Shown here in pieces: positions 34,913 to 44,006 of a DNA stretch of 64,000 nt. The notes beneath the pieces are model-generated. The model searched no databases. It was given only the letters and a program-made list of their open reading frames with translations, and was not told the origin of the DNA. Both the position numbers and the translations under genes were made by a program. The DNA comes from JAFGPS01 sp964628465 (lineage in GTDB: Bacteria > Planctomycetota > Phycisphaerae > Sedimentisphaerales > Anaerobacaceae), in contig CAZVOA010000002.1 of the NCBI GenBank assembly GCA_964628465.1, positions 248,001-312,000 of the forward strand, read 5' to 3'. The stretch's first letter is position 1. Each line of letters begins with the position of its first letter.

Positions 34913-36379
34913 TTAGCTTTTAATAACCATTTTAAACTCACCATTCGGGCCTGTACCTGTAATTAAAGCACGGAAAATCGACAAATCAACGTTGAGTTTT
35001 ATCCATTGTTTGTCGAGCGTCCATGTAATTTCTATCTCATGCTTTGTCGGAACTTTTATACTCACCTCACCTCCAAATGCAGGATGAGAATTCCGCAATC
35101 TTATCAGTTCAATTTGTTTCTTTACCAAAGAATGAGCCAGAGCTTCTTTAATTTCCGCTGGTTTATAATAATGACGATTAATGTCACGCCCTACACTCGA
35201 ACGAACCAAAAGTTCCATATCATTGCGCCCACCCAGTAAGCCAACATAGTAAACCTGTGGTATTCCAGGCGAAAAGAACTGTAAAGCACGAGCGATAAGA
35301 TATTCAGTTTCACTGCCTCCCAGCGCATCGAGGAAAGTGCAATTGACCTGATATAAATCAAGATTGTTTGCCGCCGCTCCTGTTGCCTGCTTGCTCTGTC
35401 CCCCGCTTCTGTTATGGATTGTCTCCACAAGATTATCAATCTGAGCTGGTGCTAACAATCCCGGATCGCCGTTTGAATCGGCACCAACATCAATCACACC
35501 AATACCATCGTGGGTATCAAGAACAGTTACTGCGTTGCGAGGACTGATTTCCAGCCATTTCGCAAGCGGATATGGATCATGCTTAAATAAGGCATGTAAA
35601 ACAAGAGGAGGCAAAGCGAAATCATATACCCAATCGACTCGGCGGGCTATTTCGATTTGCCTTTTGTAATAACTATGTATTTCTACAAGGACCTCGATTC
35701 CTAACTTGCGGGCTTTTTCAGTAAGCTCGGCAATATACTCGAAAGTCTCAGGAATCATAAAACAACTTGTTCCCGGCTTCTTTATCGCATATCCAACGGC
35801 ATCGAGCCGAATCACTTTTATACCTGAAGACTGAAACTGCGTGAGGATTGAATCCAGATAAGCTTCAGCTTGATAATTCCGAACATTTATATCTACCTGC
35901 GTTGGATTGAACGTAGTCCAAAGCAGTTTTTTCTCGCCTGAAAGCAATTTTACAGGAGTAAAAGGAAGTGTTGGCCGCGGCCTATAAATGCTCAGAATAT
36001 CAGCTTCATGCGCTCCATCCGGAAAAACTGCATCCATCGTAAGAAACATGCCGTTATATTTAGAAGCGGAACCTTTTTTGGAAAAATCAAGAAACTGGGG
36101 GCAGGACGACGAAACGTGATTGACGATAAGGTCAGCTATGATCTCGACCTCACCGCTCAATGTTCGAACATCTTCCCATGTTCCGAGACGAGAATCCACT
36201 TGAGTATGGTCGATAGGATCAAACCCGGCATCAGTACCATCTATAGGAGTAAAAAAAGGTAACAGGTGCGTGCCACCAAAAACTTTTGCCAATGGACCTC
36301 TTAGCAAATCGTTTAATTCTTTTAAACCACCACCTGAAAGGCGATCAACATATGTAATAAGCTGTACCTGATTTTTCAT
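34913..36379 (-). CDS. Sucrose phosphorylase (GH13_18)
   Basis: This 488-residue cytoplasmic enzyme converts sucrose plus phosphate to alpha-glucose-1-phosphate and fructose. It resembles bifidobacterial sucrose phosphorylase along its whole length: QLITYVDRL at the start, HLLPFFTPIDG, FDPIDHTQVD, nucleophile in RLDAVGY, acid/base in EIHSYY, stabilising Asp in DTHDGIGVID, and NRHYY near the end. No signal peptide is present. It is the first gene of the leftward sugar cluster, followed by a GPH symporter, with a fructokinase 6 kb further on. Specificity for sucrose over close donors such as sucrose-6F-phosphate or glucosylglycerate is likely but unproved. Confidence 0.93.
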   Translation of the reverse strand: MKNQVQLITYVDRLSGGGLKELNDLLRGPLAKVFGGTHLLPFFTPIDGTDAGFDPIDHTQVDSRLGTWEDVRTLSGEVEIIADLIVNHVSSSCPQFLDFSKKGSASKYNGMFLTMDAVFPDGAHEADILSIYRPRPTLPFTPVKLLSGEKKLLWTTFNPTQVDINVRNYQAEAYLDSILTQFQSSGIKVIRLDAVGYAIKKPGTSCFMIPETFEYIAELTEKARKLGIEVLVEIHSYYKRQIEIARRVDWVYDFALPPLVLHALFKHDPYPLAKWLEISPRNAVTVLDTHDGIGVIDVGADSNGDPGLLAPAQIDNLVETIHNRSGGQSKQATGAAANNLDLYQVNCTFLDALGGSETEYLIARALQFFSPGIPQVYYVGLLGGRNDMELLVRSSVGRDINRHYYKPAEIKEALAHSLVKKQIELIRLRNSHPAFGGEVSIKVPTKHEIEITWTLDKQWIKLNVDLSIFRALITGTGPNGEFKMVIKS

Positions 36380-36745
36380 GTTTTCTCAAGCTTGCGGCCT
36401 GCTTTTTGAGTACCAGTATAAGCGAGACTATTTGTTTGATTAATCCAAATTCCACTTCTCATTGAGTTCTTCTTTACAAAAACCCACACAACTAACATAT
36501 GGCTTACATAATACTTACATATACCTTACATTATATTTGTCTTTAACTATTTAGCAAATAACATATTGCCTCGCCAATGTCAAGATATAACTTTACCAAC
36601 TAATCTTTTTAACCAGTTTTACATCTGATTGGGTAAATATTGGGAATAAACTTTTCAAAAACTGATTTTTAATGTAAAACATATTAAATTGTTATATAAA
36701 CTATGTAGATAAGTTGATTTATACTTATTCTATCCTGGAAACTTT
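36380..36745. promoter_or_regulatory. Divergent regulatory region between sucrose phosphorylase and its regulator
   Basis: This 366-bp gene-free AT-rich region separates the leftward sugar cluster from the rightward GntR-LacI regulator and must hold both promoters. It contains four phased direct repeats (listed separately). I see no RNA gene. Confidence 0.6.
36492..36531. repeat. Four 11-bp-phased CTTACAT direct repeats
   Basis: CTAACAT (36492-36498) is followed by CTTACAT at 36503-36509, 36514-36520 and 36525-36531, each starting exactly 11 bp after the one before. One helical turn per repeat is typical of side-by-side protein binding. They lie about 113-152 bp upstream of the sucrose phosphorylase ATG. 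The divergent regulator is a candidate binder. Confidence 0.65.
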
Positions 36746-37885
36746 ATGACCGTAGAAGATACAATGTCTGACGCAGTTTACGATTCGAGACAAAAATATT
36801 ACCGCCTCTATAAATCCTTAAAGAAGGACATAGAAAGTAATGTTTACGAAAATTCCCAAAAACTGCCGAACGAAATCGAATTGGCTGAACAATATCACGT
36901 TTCACGACCAACAGTCGCGAAAGCTTTGTATTTATTACAAAAATCAGGTTATATCCAACGGGTAAGCGGCGTAGGAACCTTTGTACGTTACGAACCAAAC
37001 GTAGAAATAAAAAACTTTGCTCTTTTGATCCCCGGCCTTGGTGAAACTGAAATATTCGAATCTATCTGCGGCCATATGTCACATTTATCTCAACTTAAGA
37101 ATTTCAATCTTGTCTGGAGCGGCTCGATGCAGGAAGATGCCGAAATGCGCAGACAACATATAAAGCAGCTTGCGATCCGATACATCAAGCAAAAGGATAT
37201 TAACGGAGTTTTTTTTACTCCTCTTGAGTTCACATCGGAAAAAGATACTGTAAATTCAAATATTGTCCAGCTTTTCGATGATGCCGGTATTCCAGTAGTA
37301 CTGATGGATCGCGATATAGTTTCATTTCCCTCAAGGAGTAAATATGATCTCGTTGGAGTGGACAATTTCCGGCTGGCTTTTATATTGACACGACATTTAC
37401 TGGAACAGGGCTGCAAAAAAATAATGTTTGTCGCTCGTCCCTACTCTGCACCGACAGTTCAAATGCGAATCTTCGGGTATCAACAGGCATTGAAAGAAGC
37501 CGGAATCCAAAGCTCTCCTGAAGATGTTCATGTTGAAGATATATCAAGTCCCGACTTCATAGAACGTTTTATTTCGAGTGTTGAACAGCCGGGAATTTTA
37601 TGCGCCAATGATACAACCGCTTCTAAACTTATGTATTATATTGAAGAACATGGATACGCAATTCCAGATGATGTAAAAATCGCCGGTGTTGATGATATTA
37701 AGTATGCGAAATACCTGCGTGTCCCCTTAACAACTTACAAACAGCCCTGCAAAGATATTGCAGAGACGGCAATCGACCTGATGCTAAGCCGCATACAGGA
37801 ACCGAACCAAAAAGCACGTGCAGTCTTTTTAAACGGTGAACTGATTACACGAAAATCAACAGAAGTCTCTAAGTTGTCTGAATAG
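36746..37885 (+). CDS. GntR-type regulator with LacI-like sugar-binding domain
   Basis: This 379-residue repressor or activator has an N-terminal winged helix of the GntR family (about 15-85: LPNEIELAEQYHVSRPTVAKALYLLQKSGYIQRVSGVGTFV in outline) joined to a LacI/periplasmic-binding effector domain (about 90-375, with DNFRLAFILTRHLLEQGCKKI and IAGVDDIKYAKYL). AraR of Bacillus, an arabinose-responsive repressor, has the same domain order. The effector here is a sugar, unknown. It is divergent from the sucrose phosphorylase operon, which it probably controls. An internal ATG at residue 7 is a possible alternative start. Confidence 0.9.
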   Translation: MTVEDTMSDAVYDSRQKYYRLYKSLKKDIESNVYENSQKLPNEIELAEQYHVSRPTVAKALYLLQKSGYIQRVSGVGTFVRYEPNVEIKNFALLIPGLGETEIFESICGHMSHLSQLKNFNLVWSGSMQEDAEMRRQHIKQLAIRYIKQKDINGVFFTPLEFTSEKDTVNSNIVQLFDDAGIPVVLMDRDIVSFPSRSKYDLVGVDNFRLAFILTRHLLEQGCKKIMFVARPYSAPTVQMRIFGYQQALKEAGIQSSPEDVHVEDISSPDFIERFISSVEQPGILCANDTTASKLMYYIEEHGYAIPDDVKIAGVDDIKYAKYLRVPLTTYKQPCKDIAETAIDLMLSRIQEPNQKARAVFLNGELITRKSTEVSKLSE

Positions 37886-37912
37886 AACTTTACAACTCAT
37901 AAATATTTCTCA

Positions 37913-38893
37913 TTATTTCAATTTATGATAAACAGGTTCTTTTTTTAGCTCAGATACTGTTGATAAAAGTTGAAAGGATGTAATATTTTCTTTTTTTACA
38001 AATTCATTAACTTCATTTATTATTTCTTCCATGCTGCGAGCATGGAGCATTCCGAAAAGATTGTATGGCCAGCCATCGAAAGTTTTTCTTTCATAACAAT
38101 GACTTACTATTTCCATATTAGCAAGTTTTTCGCCTGCATCGATAATTTTTTCCGGCGGAACCTGACAGGCAAACAAAACATTTGCGTTAAATCCAAGTTT
38201 CATATAGTCAATCACAGCAGCGATCCGGCGAATAACTCCTTTTTTAAATAATTGCTGAATGATTTCCAAAACATCTTCTATCGGCAGTTTTTCATTAGCC
38301 AAAAAAGAAAAGGGCTTCTCTGTTATTTCTATTTCATTCTGCAAGCGAGATAAAATATACTTTTCATTTTCACTCAATGACACTTTTGTGCTTTCAGGTT
38401 TTGCTGATGTTGTCTTATTTGAAACATGTCCCTTACTTGTAACGTTGAATTGTACACTTAGTTTAAAAGTTCGCAAAACCGGCAAACTGTGAAAAACGAT
38501 CCAGAAACGTTTTTGTAAATCGGATAATATGTTTTCAATTTCTTCAGCAGTTTGCGCCTGTAATGTGAACCATAAATTATAATAATGATTTCTTAGATAA
38601 TTATGGGAAACGCCAGAAAGAGCGTTTACTGCTTCAGTGACATCATGCAGCTTATCTTCAGGCACATGAGCGGCTGCAAGTGTGCTCGCTTTTCCAAGAG
38701 TACGATGATTTATAATTGCGCGAAATCGCCTGATTAATCCTGAATCCTTTAATTGGCGAACATCATTGATTACCTGTTCTGTGCTTACACCTAAATCGTT
38801 TGCGATTTTCGCAAAAGGTCTTTCGCAAACAGGTATTCCCTGCTGCAGCAATGTACATAACCGCGTTTGTAATTCTGATAATGACAATTTCAT
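37913..38893 (-). CDS. Siroheme decarboxylase, fused AhbA-AhbB (Lrp/AsnC-like)
   Basis: This 326-residue protein consists of two tandem Lrp/AsnC-like units, each a winged helix plus a sensor-like domain. Unit 1 (about 1-150) has CERPFAKIANDLGVS and FRAIINHRTLG. Unit 2 (about 170-326) has TEKPFSFLANEKLPIEDV and RRIAAVIDYMKLGFNANV. These patterns match AhbA and AhbB (and NirD/NirL), which together decarboxylate siroheme to didecarboxysiroheme in the alternative heme pathway. In most bacteria they are two genes, so the fusion is notable. It sits in an operon with hemC, cobA-hemD and hemB, which supports an enzymatic rather than regulatory role. Confidence 0.85.
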   Translation of the reverse strand: MKLSLSELQTRLCTLLQQGIPVCERPFAKIANDLGVSTEQVINDVRQLKDSGLIRRFRAIINHRTLGKASTLAAAHVPEDKLHDVTEAVNALSGVSHNYLRNHYYNLWFTLQAQTAEEIENILSDLQKRFWIVFHSLPVLRTFKLSVQFNVTSKGHVSNKTTSAKPESTKVSLSENEKYILSRLQNEIEITEKPFSFLANEKLPIEDVLEIIQQLFKKGVIRRIAAVIDYMKLGFNANVLFACQVPPEKIIDAGEKLANMEIVSHCYERKTFDGWPYNLFGMLHARSMEEIINEVNEFVKKENITSFQLLSTVSELKKEPVYHKLK

Positions 38894-38936
38894 ATCCTTA
38901 GAATGAATATTTAAAATCAGCTTTCCTTGCGGAAAT

Positions 38937-40406
38937 CTATTCTATTAGCGTAATATTATTCGGATCATTCTTATATCCCATCTCTTTCAACTCACGAAGA
39001 GTATCACGGAAAAAAACAAGTTTTTCCTTATCGTCAGGCATTTCCTTCTCTATTTCCGAGACAGTGGCAGACGCCGCATCGATATCCCTGGAAAAAATCT
39101 GGGTAATAAACGAAAAGAACAGTCCGGTCGAACGTGGTAAAAGATCTTTAGCCCATTTCGATGCTTCTGTAAAATGCCTACTGAAAAAATCCGCTCCAAA
39201 GAGAGTAAAGAGTAGTGCCTGTGAATAAGGTTTTGATATATCGTTTTGCTTTCCAAGTTCTTCGACCAAAAAAGCAAAACGTTCATTTGGAGAAGGTTCG
39301 ATATCTTTCAACTCTTTTCCAAGCTTCATCATCAAACAAAAAAGCATTATTAATTTATTTTCATTATTATCCAGGGAAGTAAAAGTATGCTCGAATATAT
39401 TTAACCATACATCTTTATCTTTTTGAGACACCAGCTTTGCTTTTAACAATAAATAATAAGTTGGAACGAACTCGGAACCCCTTTCCTTTTGAATTGCCTG
39501 CCAGTCTATAACTGCTTTTACAAACTCAGGATCACCTTTTGTTAGGTCGAGCCAGGCATAAGCGGCTTGAGTTCCAAGATTTTTATATTGTAGATATGCA
39601 ACGAGGTTTTCCGACGTAAGAACTTTCTCTGGTGTCAATGAAATTCCGCGCTGTTTTAAAAAGCTTAACATCTCAGGTTCATCAATCTGCTCGATAAGAT
39701 TACGTATAACAGAATGAAGTTCATAATTGCTAAAATCTTTTTCCTGAAAATTATCGACTGTAGGTTTGAGCGCAGAAATACCCTGTGTAAATTCTTCCTT
39801 CATCTGATTGTGAATTTCCGAAGAATTAAATAATGAATTATCATACGATGACTCAGTTTTAGTAATTTCGAGCCATTCATTCGCAGGTGCATCAAGTAAA
39901 GTAAGGTAAAACCTCCCACCCTTGCAAAGCACAATATACATCTCCAGTTTGCAATAGGGTTTATCTGCCAGAGAAGGGATATCAGAATTTACTATATCTC
40001 CTGTTGTGAAGATCACACATCCGTTTTTAAATAACGCCGGTACACGATGGCCTTCAAGCTCTATAAAAAAACGTCCTGTATCCGATTTACTGATTTTCAG
40101 AAACTTTTCCTGTTTATTGAGTATTGTTCGGAAGTTTCCTATATAGACATCTGGATTTGTTACATCCGGCAATTTTCCTTTGATGCTTTGTACTACATTA
40201 CTCTCTTTAGTATTAAGATGCGCATTAATATAATCTTGCCAAAGAACACGGACAAAAGTTACGCTGGCTGTGTTCCACTGCTCCTGTGCAAGCTGACCGG
40301 CAATTTTGACATCAAGCTCAGCAAATACTCCCTGTTGGTCTGCTCGAACTATATGATTTATTAAAGCTACAAACAATACTATTATAACAAACCACTTCTT
40401 CTTCAT
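38937..40406 (-). CDS. Secreted protein of unknown function in the heme operon
   Basis: This 489-residue protein has a clear signal peptide (MKKKWFVIIVLFVALI...VRADQ). I do not recognise a family. The second half is mostly helical in pattern, with charged and hydrophobic residues alternating as in repeat-type helical proteins, and has no cysteine cluster or heme motif. A moderately basic first part contains beta-type stretches. The ATG at 40406 has GAGAGG upstream. It lies between hemB (41 bp before) and the siroheme decarboxylase, so it is probably co-transcribed with heme genes, but no link to tetrapyrroles can be seen in its sequence. Confidence 0.6.
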   Translation of the reverse strand: MKKKWFVIIVLFVALINHIVRADQQGVFAELDVKIAGQLAQEQWNTASVTFVRVLWQDYINAHLNTKESNVVQSIKGKLPDVTNPDVYIGNFRTILNKQEKFLKISKSDTGRFFIELEGHRVPALFKNGCVIFTTGDIVNSDIPSLADKPYCKLEMYIVLCKGGRFYLTLLDAPANEWLEITKTESSYDNSLFNSSEIHNQMKEEFTQGISALKPTVDNFQEKDFSNYELHSVIRNLIEQIDEPEMLSFLKQRGISLTPEKVLTSENLVAYLQYKNLGTQAAYAWLDLTKGDPEFVKAVIDWQAIQKERGSEFVPTYYLLLKAKLVSQKDKDVWLNIFEHTFTSLDNNENKLIMLFCLMMKLGKELKDIEPSPNERFAFLVEELGKQNDISKPYSQALLFTLFGADFFSRHFTEASKWAKDLLPRSTGLFFSFITQIFSRDIDAASATVSEIEKEMPDDKEKLVFFRDTLRELKEMGYKNDPNNITLIE

Positions 40407-40447
40407 TTTTCCTCTCTTTCTTAAGATTAACATTTTCAGTAAATCCA

Positions 40448-41416
40448 TTATAATATTTTCGCGATTTCCTTTGCGAAGTATGTAACCAGAATATCCGCAC
40501 CGGCTCGTTTTATTGAAATAAGCATTTCCATCATGGACGCTTGCCTGTCCAGCAATCCGGCATCAGCAGCGGCGTGGAGCATCATATATTCACCCGAAAC
40601 ATTATATGCGGCTATGGGACAATCAAAACGTTGTCTCGCACGATATATTACATCAAGATACGGCAAGGCGGGTTTTACAATTATAATATCTACCCCCTCT
40701 TCAATATCTAATCCAATTTCTGTCATCGCCTGATCCGAATTAGCTGGGTCCATCTGGTACGTTTTCCTGTCACCGAAAGCCGGAGCGGATTCAGCCGCGT
40801 CCCTGAACGGACCATAAAATGCGGAAGCATATTTGGCCGCATAAGACATTATCGCGGTATTCTCAAAACCATTCTCTTCAAGAGCCTGCCGAATATATTT
40901 CACTCTGCCGTCCATCATATCCGATGGTGCGACTATATCCGCACCTGCCTGTGCATGTGAAAGAGCAACTTTTGCCAATAATTCACAGGTAGCATCGTTA
41001 TCAACATTATTGTTCTTAATTACACCGCAGTGACCGTGGTCAGTATATTCGCAAAGGCAAATATCTGTAATGACCAATAGTTCCGGGACTTTACTTTTAA
41101 TTTCTTTTATCGCCTGCTGAATCACACCATTCTCTGCCCAGGCTTGTGAGCCTTTTGCATCTTTATTTTCAGGCAGACCGAAAAGAAGAACCGCCGGTAT
41201 TCCAAGTGAGAAAATTTCCTTTGCTTCTTTGGCTACTGTATCAGGCGAAAAATGAAAACAATCTCTCAGTGACTTAATAGGTTCTTTTATATGTTTACCT
41301 TCCCTGATAAATAAGGGATAGACAAGATTATTTACACTGATACTCGTTTGACGGACCAGCCTTCGCATCGCATCGCTGGTTCGCAATCTTCGCATTCTGT
41401 TTTTTGGAAAACTCAT
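40448..41416 (-). CDS. hemB: Delta-aminolevulinic acid dehydratase (porphobilinogen synthase)
   Basis: This 322-residue enzyme condenses two 5-aminolevulinate molecules to porphobilinogen. It shows RMRRLRTSDAMRRLVRQT at the N-terminus, the Cys-rich active-site segment ICLCEYTDHGHCG (zinc-type), the catalytic Lys regions SYAAKYASAFYGPFR and IVKPALPYLD, and YNVSGEYMML. Full length. It follows cobA-hemD by 11 bp. Confidence 0.96.
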   Translation of the reverse strand: MSFPKNRMRRLRTSDAMRRLVRQTSISVNNLVYPLFIREGKHIKEPIKSLRDCFHFSPDTVAKEAKEIFSLGIPAVLLFGLPENKDAKGSQAWAENGVIQQAIKEIKSKVPELLVITDICLCEYTDHGHCGVIKNNNVDNDATCELLAKVALSHAQAGADIVAPSDMMDGRVKYIRQALEENGFENTAIMSYAAKYASAFYGPFRDAAESAPAFGDRKTYQMDPANSDQAMTEIGLDIEEGVDIIIVKPALPYLDVIYRARQRFDCPIAAYNVSGEYMMLHAAADAGLLDRQASMMEMLISIKRAGADILVTYFAKEIAKIL

Positions 41417-41427
41417 GAAAAACTCCT

Positions 41428-42951
41428 CTACTGTTTTACCGAACAGACCTGTTCTATCGCATCAAGCAAACCGTCAAACGTATGTTCACTCGCTGTAACA
41501 TTCACTTTTACACCTTTTAGTTCCAGTTCTTTAGAAGTGACAGGTCCGACGGAAGCAATTTTAATTGCACTCGAATTAATAACTTCACTATTGATGTTTT
41601 CAAAAAATCCCCGCACCGCTGACGGGCTGGCGAAAGTAATCCAGTCAATTTCTCTATTCAGTATTTTTTCTTCCAAATACGCGGTTTCATTTTTTTGCAT
41701 CACGGCGGTATAAATCGAAATATCTTCAACTTCAGCGTTGGCCTGCTTCAATATTTCGACTAATTCATCTGAGGCAATTTCTGAACGCAGAAGCAGAATT
41801 TTCCTGCCGCTTAAATTTGCATAACTAATTAATTGTTTACCAAACTGTTCACTTGTAAAAACAGTCGGTACGAAATCAGCTTTGATTGCAAACTGATTCA
41901 GCGTTGCTTCTGTCTGCGTTCCAATACACGCGATTTTCGCAGAAGAAAATACTCGCGCGTCCTTATTCAGTTTTTCCATTGCGTCGAAGAATACCTTTAC
42001 GCCGTTCTGACTGGTGAAGATTATCCAGTCATAATCAGAAAGTTTCGTTAAAATCCGCAAAAACTCAGTTGTTTCTGTCAGAGGTTTTATCTGGAAAGTC
42101 GCAAACGGAATAGGATTGCCGCCGCGTTCGATTATTTTTTCAGCGAAATCAGCGTTACCCGGCTCATCGCGTGTCATTACAATATTTTTTCCGAATAAAG
42201 GCTGTTTCATAAACCAGTTAAAATCGTTGTAATCTTTTGCCGCCTGTCCAACAACAATAAGTGCCGGAGGCTCGACTTTTTTGCGTTCGCATTCTGCCTG
42301 TATGTTCGCGATAGTACCTTCGGCGATTCTTTGTGTTGGAAAAGTTATTTCGGATACAACAGCCGCGGGTGTATTATCTAGCAAACCATTTTCCATAAGC
42401 TTGGTGGTAATTTCTTTCAGATTTCCAATACCCATATAAAAAACCAGTGACCCGCCGGATTTAGCAAGTGCGTCCCAGTCGATACTGCTTTCTTTTTTGC
42501 CGTCCGCTTCATGGCCGGTAATAAATGTCACTTGAGAACTGTATTGCCTGTCGGTAAGCATTATTCCTGAATATGATGATAGTGCAACACCCGCGGTTAT
42601 ACCCGGGACAATTTCATAACCAATACCTTCAGCATTAAGCACTTCAAGTTCTTCGCCGATTCGTCCGAATATGCATGGGTCACCACCTTTAAGACGAACC
42701 ACAATTCGACCATTTACAGCTTTTTCTACAAGAAGCCGATTTATCTCCTGCTGCGTTGTAGAACCTTTACCAATACGTTTGGGAACATGAATAATTTCCG
42801 CATCAGAACGCGCGTATTTCAGTAAAACCGGATTCGCAAGTTTATCATAAATAATACAGTCAGCTTTTTTTATAACATCCGCCCCGCGAACAGTTATCAA
42901 ATCCGCCCTACCTGGTCCTGCCCCAACAAGATATACAAATCCCTTATTCAT
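41428..42951 (-). CDS. cobA-hemD: Uroporphyrinogen-III C-methyltransferase/uroporphyrinogen-III synthase fusion
   Basis: This 507-residue bifunctional protein has an N-terminal SUMT domain (about 1-245: VGAGPGRADLITVRG, VVRLKGGDPCIFGR, and TFITGHEADGKK) that makes precorrin-2 by SAM-dependent methylation. The C-terminal HemD domain (about 250-507) closes hydroxymethylbilane to uroporphyrinogen III. This fusion is common in anaerobic bacteria. The CysG-type NAD-dependent dehydrogenase/ferrochelatase (Met8) domain is not present and must be encoded elsewhere. It is 7 bp after hemC. Confidence 0.95.
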   Translation of the reverse strand: MNKGFVYLVGAGPGRADLITVRGADVIKKADCIIYDKLANPVLLKYARSDAEIIHVPKRIGKGSTTQQEINRLLVEKAVNGRIVVRLKGGDPCIFGRIGEELEVLNAEGIGYEIVPGITAGVALSSYSGIMLTDRQYSSQVTFITGHEADGKKESSIDWDALAKSGGSLVFYMGIGNLKEITTKLMENGLLDNTPAAVVSEITFPTQRIAEGTIANIQAECERKKVEPPALIVVGQAAKDYNDFNWFMKQPLFGKNIVMTRDEPGNADFAEKIIERGGNPIPFATFQIKPLTETTEFLRILTKLSDYDWIIFTSQNGVKVFFDAMEKLNKDARVFSSAKIACIGTQTEATLNQFAIKADFVPTVFTSEQFGKQLISYANLSGRKILLLRSEIASDELVEILKQANAEVEDISIYTAVMQKNETAYLEEKILNREIDWITFASPSAVRGFFENINSEVINSSAIKIASVGPVTSKELELKGVKVNVTASEHTFDGLLDAIEQVCSVKQ

Positions 42952-42958
42952 AATTATA

Positions 42959-43876
42959 TTAAATCCCCTTCAAGATTTCCCTGCCACCTGCCTCAAGAAG
43001 TTCTTTTGCAAGATTTTCTGCGATAATTTCCGCTTCTTCTGCATTACCTTCCTTTGTTCGGGCGATATAGTCTGTTCCACCCGGATTAGAAATAAAAGCC
43101 TGAATTTTAATCCGGCTTCCGTTAATTTTAGCATAAGCACCGACTGGTGCGTGACAGCCGCATTGTAAAACGTTTAATATTTTTCGTTCTGCCGAGGTTT
43201 CTGTTTCAGCGTTTTTATCGTTAATTAATTTAATAATTTCATTTGTTTTTATGTCATCAGTTCTTGTCTGTATTGCCAACGCTCCCTGCGCCGGCGCAGG
43301 AATAAATTCATTTGGATTGAAAATAAATGATATTTTTTCGCCAAGCCCAAGTCTTTCCAAACCAGCACGAGCTAAAACAATCGCGTCATAGTCACCATCT
43401 TCGAGCTTTTTGATTCTCGTCTTTACATTACCGCGAATAGGAACTATTTGCAGGTCGTTTCGCATGTGCTTAATCTGTGCGGCTCGGCGAAGGCTTGATG
43501 TTCCTATTTTTGCGTCTTCTGGTAATTGTTCAATCGATTCAACTTTAAAATTGGAAACAAGGCAATCTTCAACATAATTCCTATCGCAGATAGCAGTGAT
43601 TTTCAAACCGTTTCGACTCAGGGTAGGTAAATCCTTAAAACTATGGACCGCAAAATCCGCTTCTTTTGCTAAAAGTGCATCCTCAAGCTGGGAAGTAAAA
43701 AAACCGGTATCCTTCAAATCCCACAGAGCAGTTCGCCTATCACTATCCCCTGTTGTGGTTATCGTTTTTATTTCGATATTAATTTCAGGCCGGATTTTTT
43801 TTAACATGGCTATGACATTTTTAGTCTGAGCAACAGCCAAATCTCCAGCGCGCGTCGCCGCGGTCAAATGTTTCAT
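42959..43876 (-). CDS. hemC: Porphobilinogen deaminase (hydroxymethylbilane synthase)
   Basis: This 305-residue enzyme polymerises four porphobilinogens to hydroxymethylbilane. Motifs are RAGDLAVAQT near the N-terminus, HSFKDLPT, the substrate-binding GTSSLRRAAQIK, RGNVKTRI and the dipyrromethane cofactor Cys in LQCGCHAPVGAYA. It is first in the leftward heme operon hemC-cobA/hemD-hemB-unknown-ahbAB. Full length. Confidence 0.96.
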   Translation of the reverse strand: MKHLTAATRAGDLAVAQTKNVIAMLKKIRPEINIEIKTITTTGDSDRRTALWDLKDTGFFTSQLEDALLAKEADFAVHSFKDLPTLSRNGLKITAICDRNYVEDCLVSNFKVESIEQLPEDAKIGTSSLRRAAQIKHMRNDLQIVPIRGNVKTRIKKLEDGDYDAIVLARAGLERLGLGEKISFIFNPNEFIPAPAQGALAIQTRTDDIKTNEIIKLINDKNAETETSAERKILNVLQCGCHAPVGAYAKINGSRIKIQAFISNPGGTDYIARTKEGNAEEAEIIAENLAKELLEAGGREILKGI

Positions 43877-44006
43877 TTTAAGAATTCTTCCAAATTACAT
43901 TTATAAAAATTACGTCGAATCTTATGAAAATATATTGTAATTGATTGAACTTTCCATGTCAAATTCTGTTCAACTGCTCGATTATATTGATAAATATGAC
44001 ATATTA

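Noticed and set aside
37913..38893. Plain Lrp/AsnC transcription regulator
   Set aside because: Two tandem units, AhbA/AhbB-type sequence patterns and a place at the end of the tetrapyrrole operon fit siroheme decarboxylase better.
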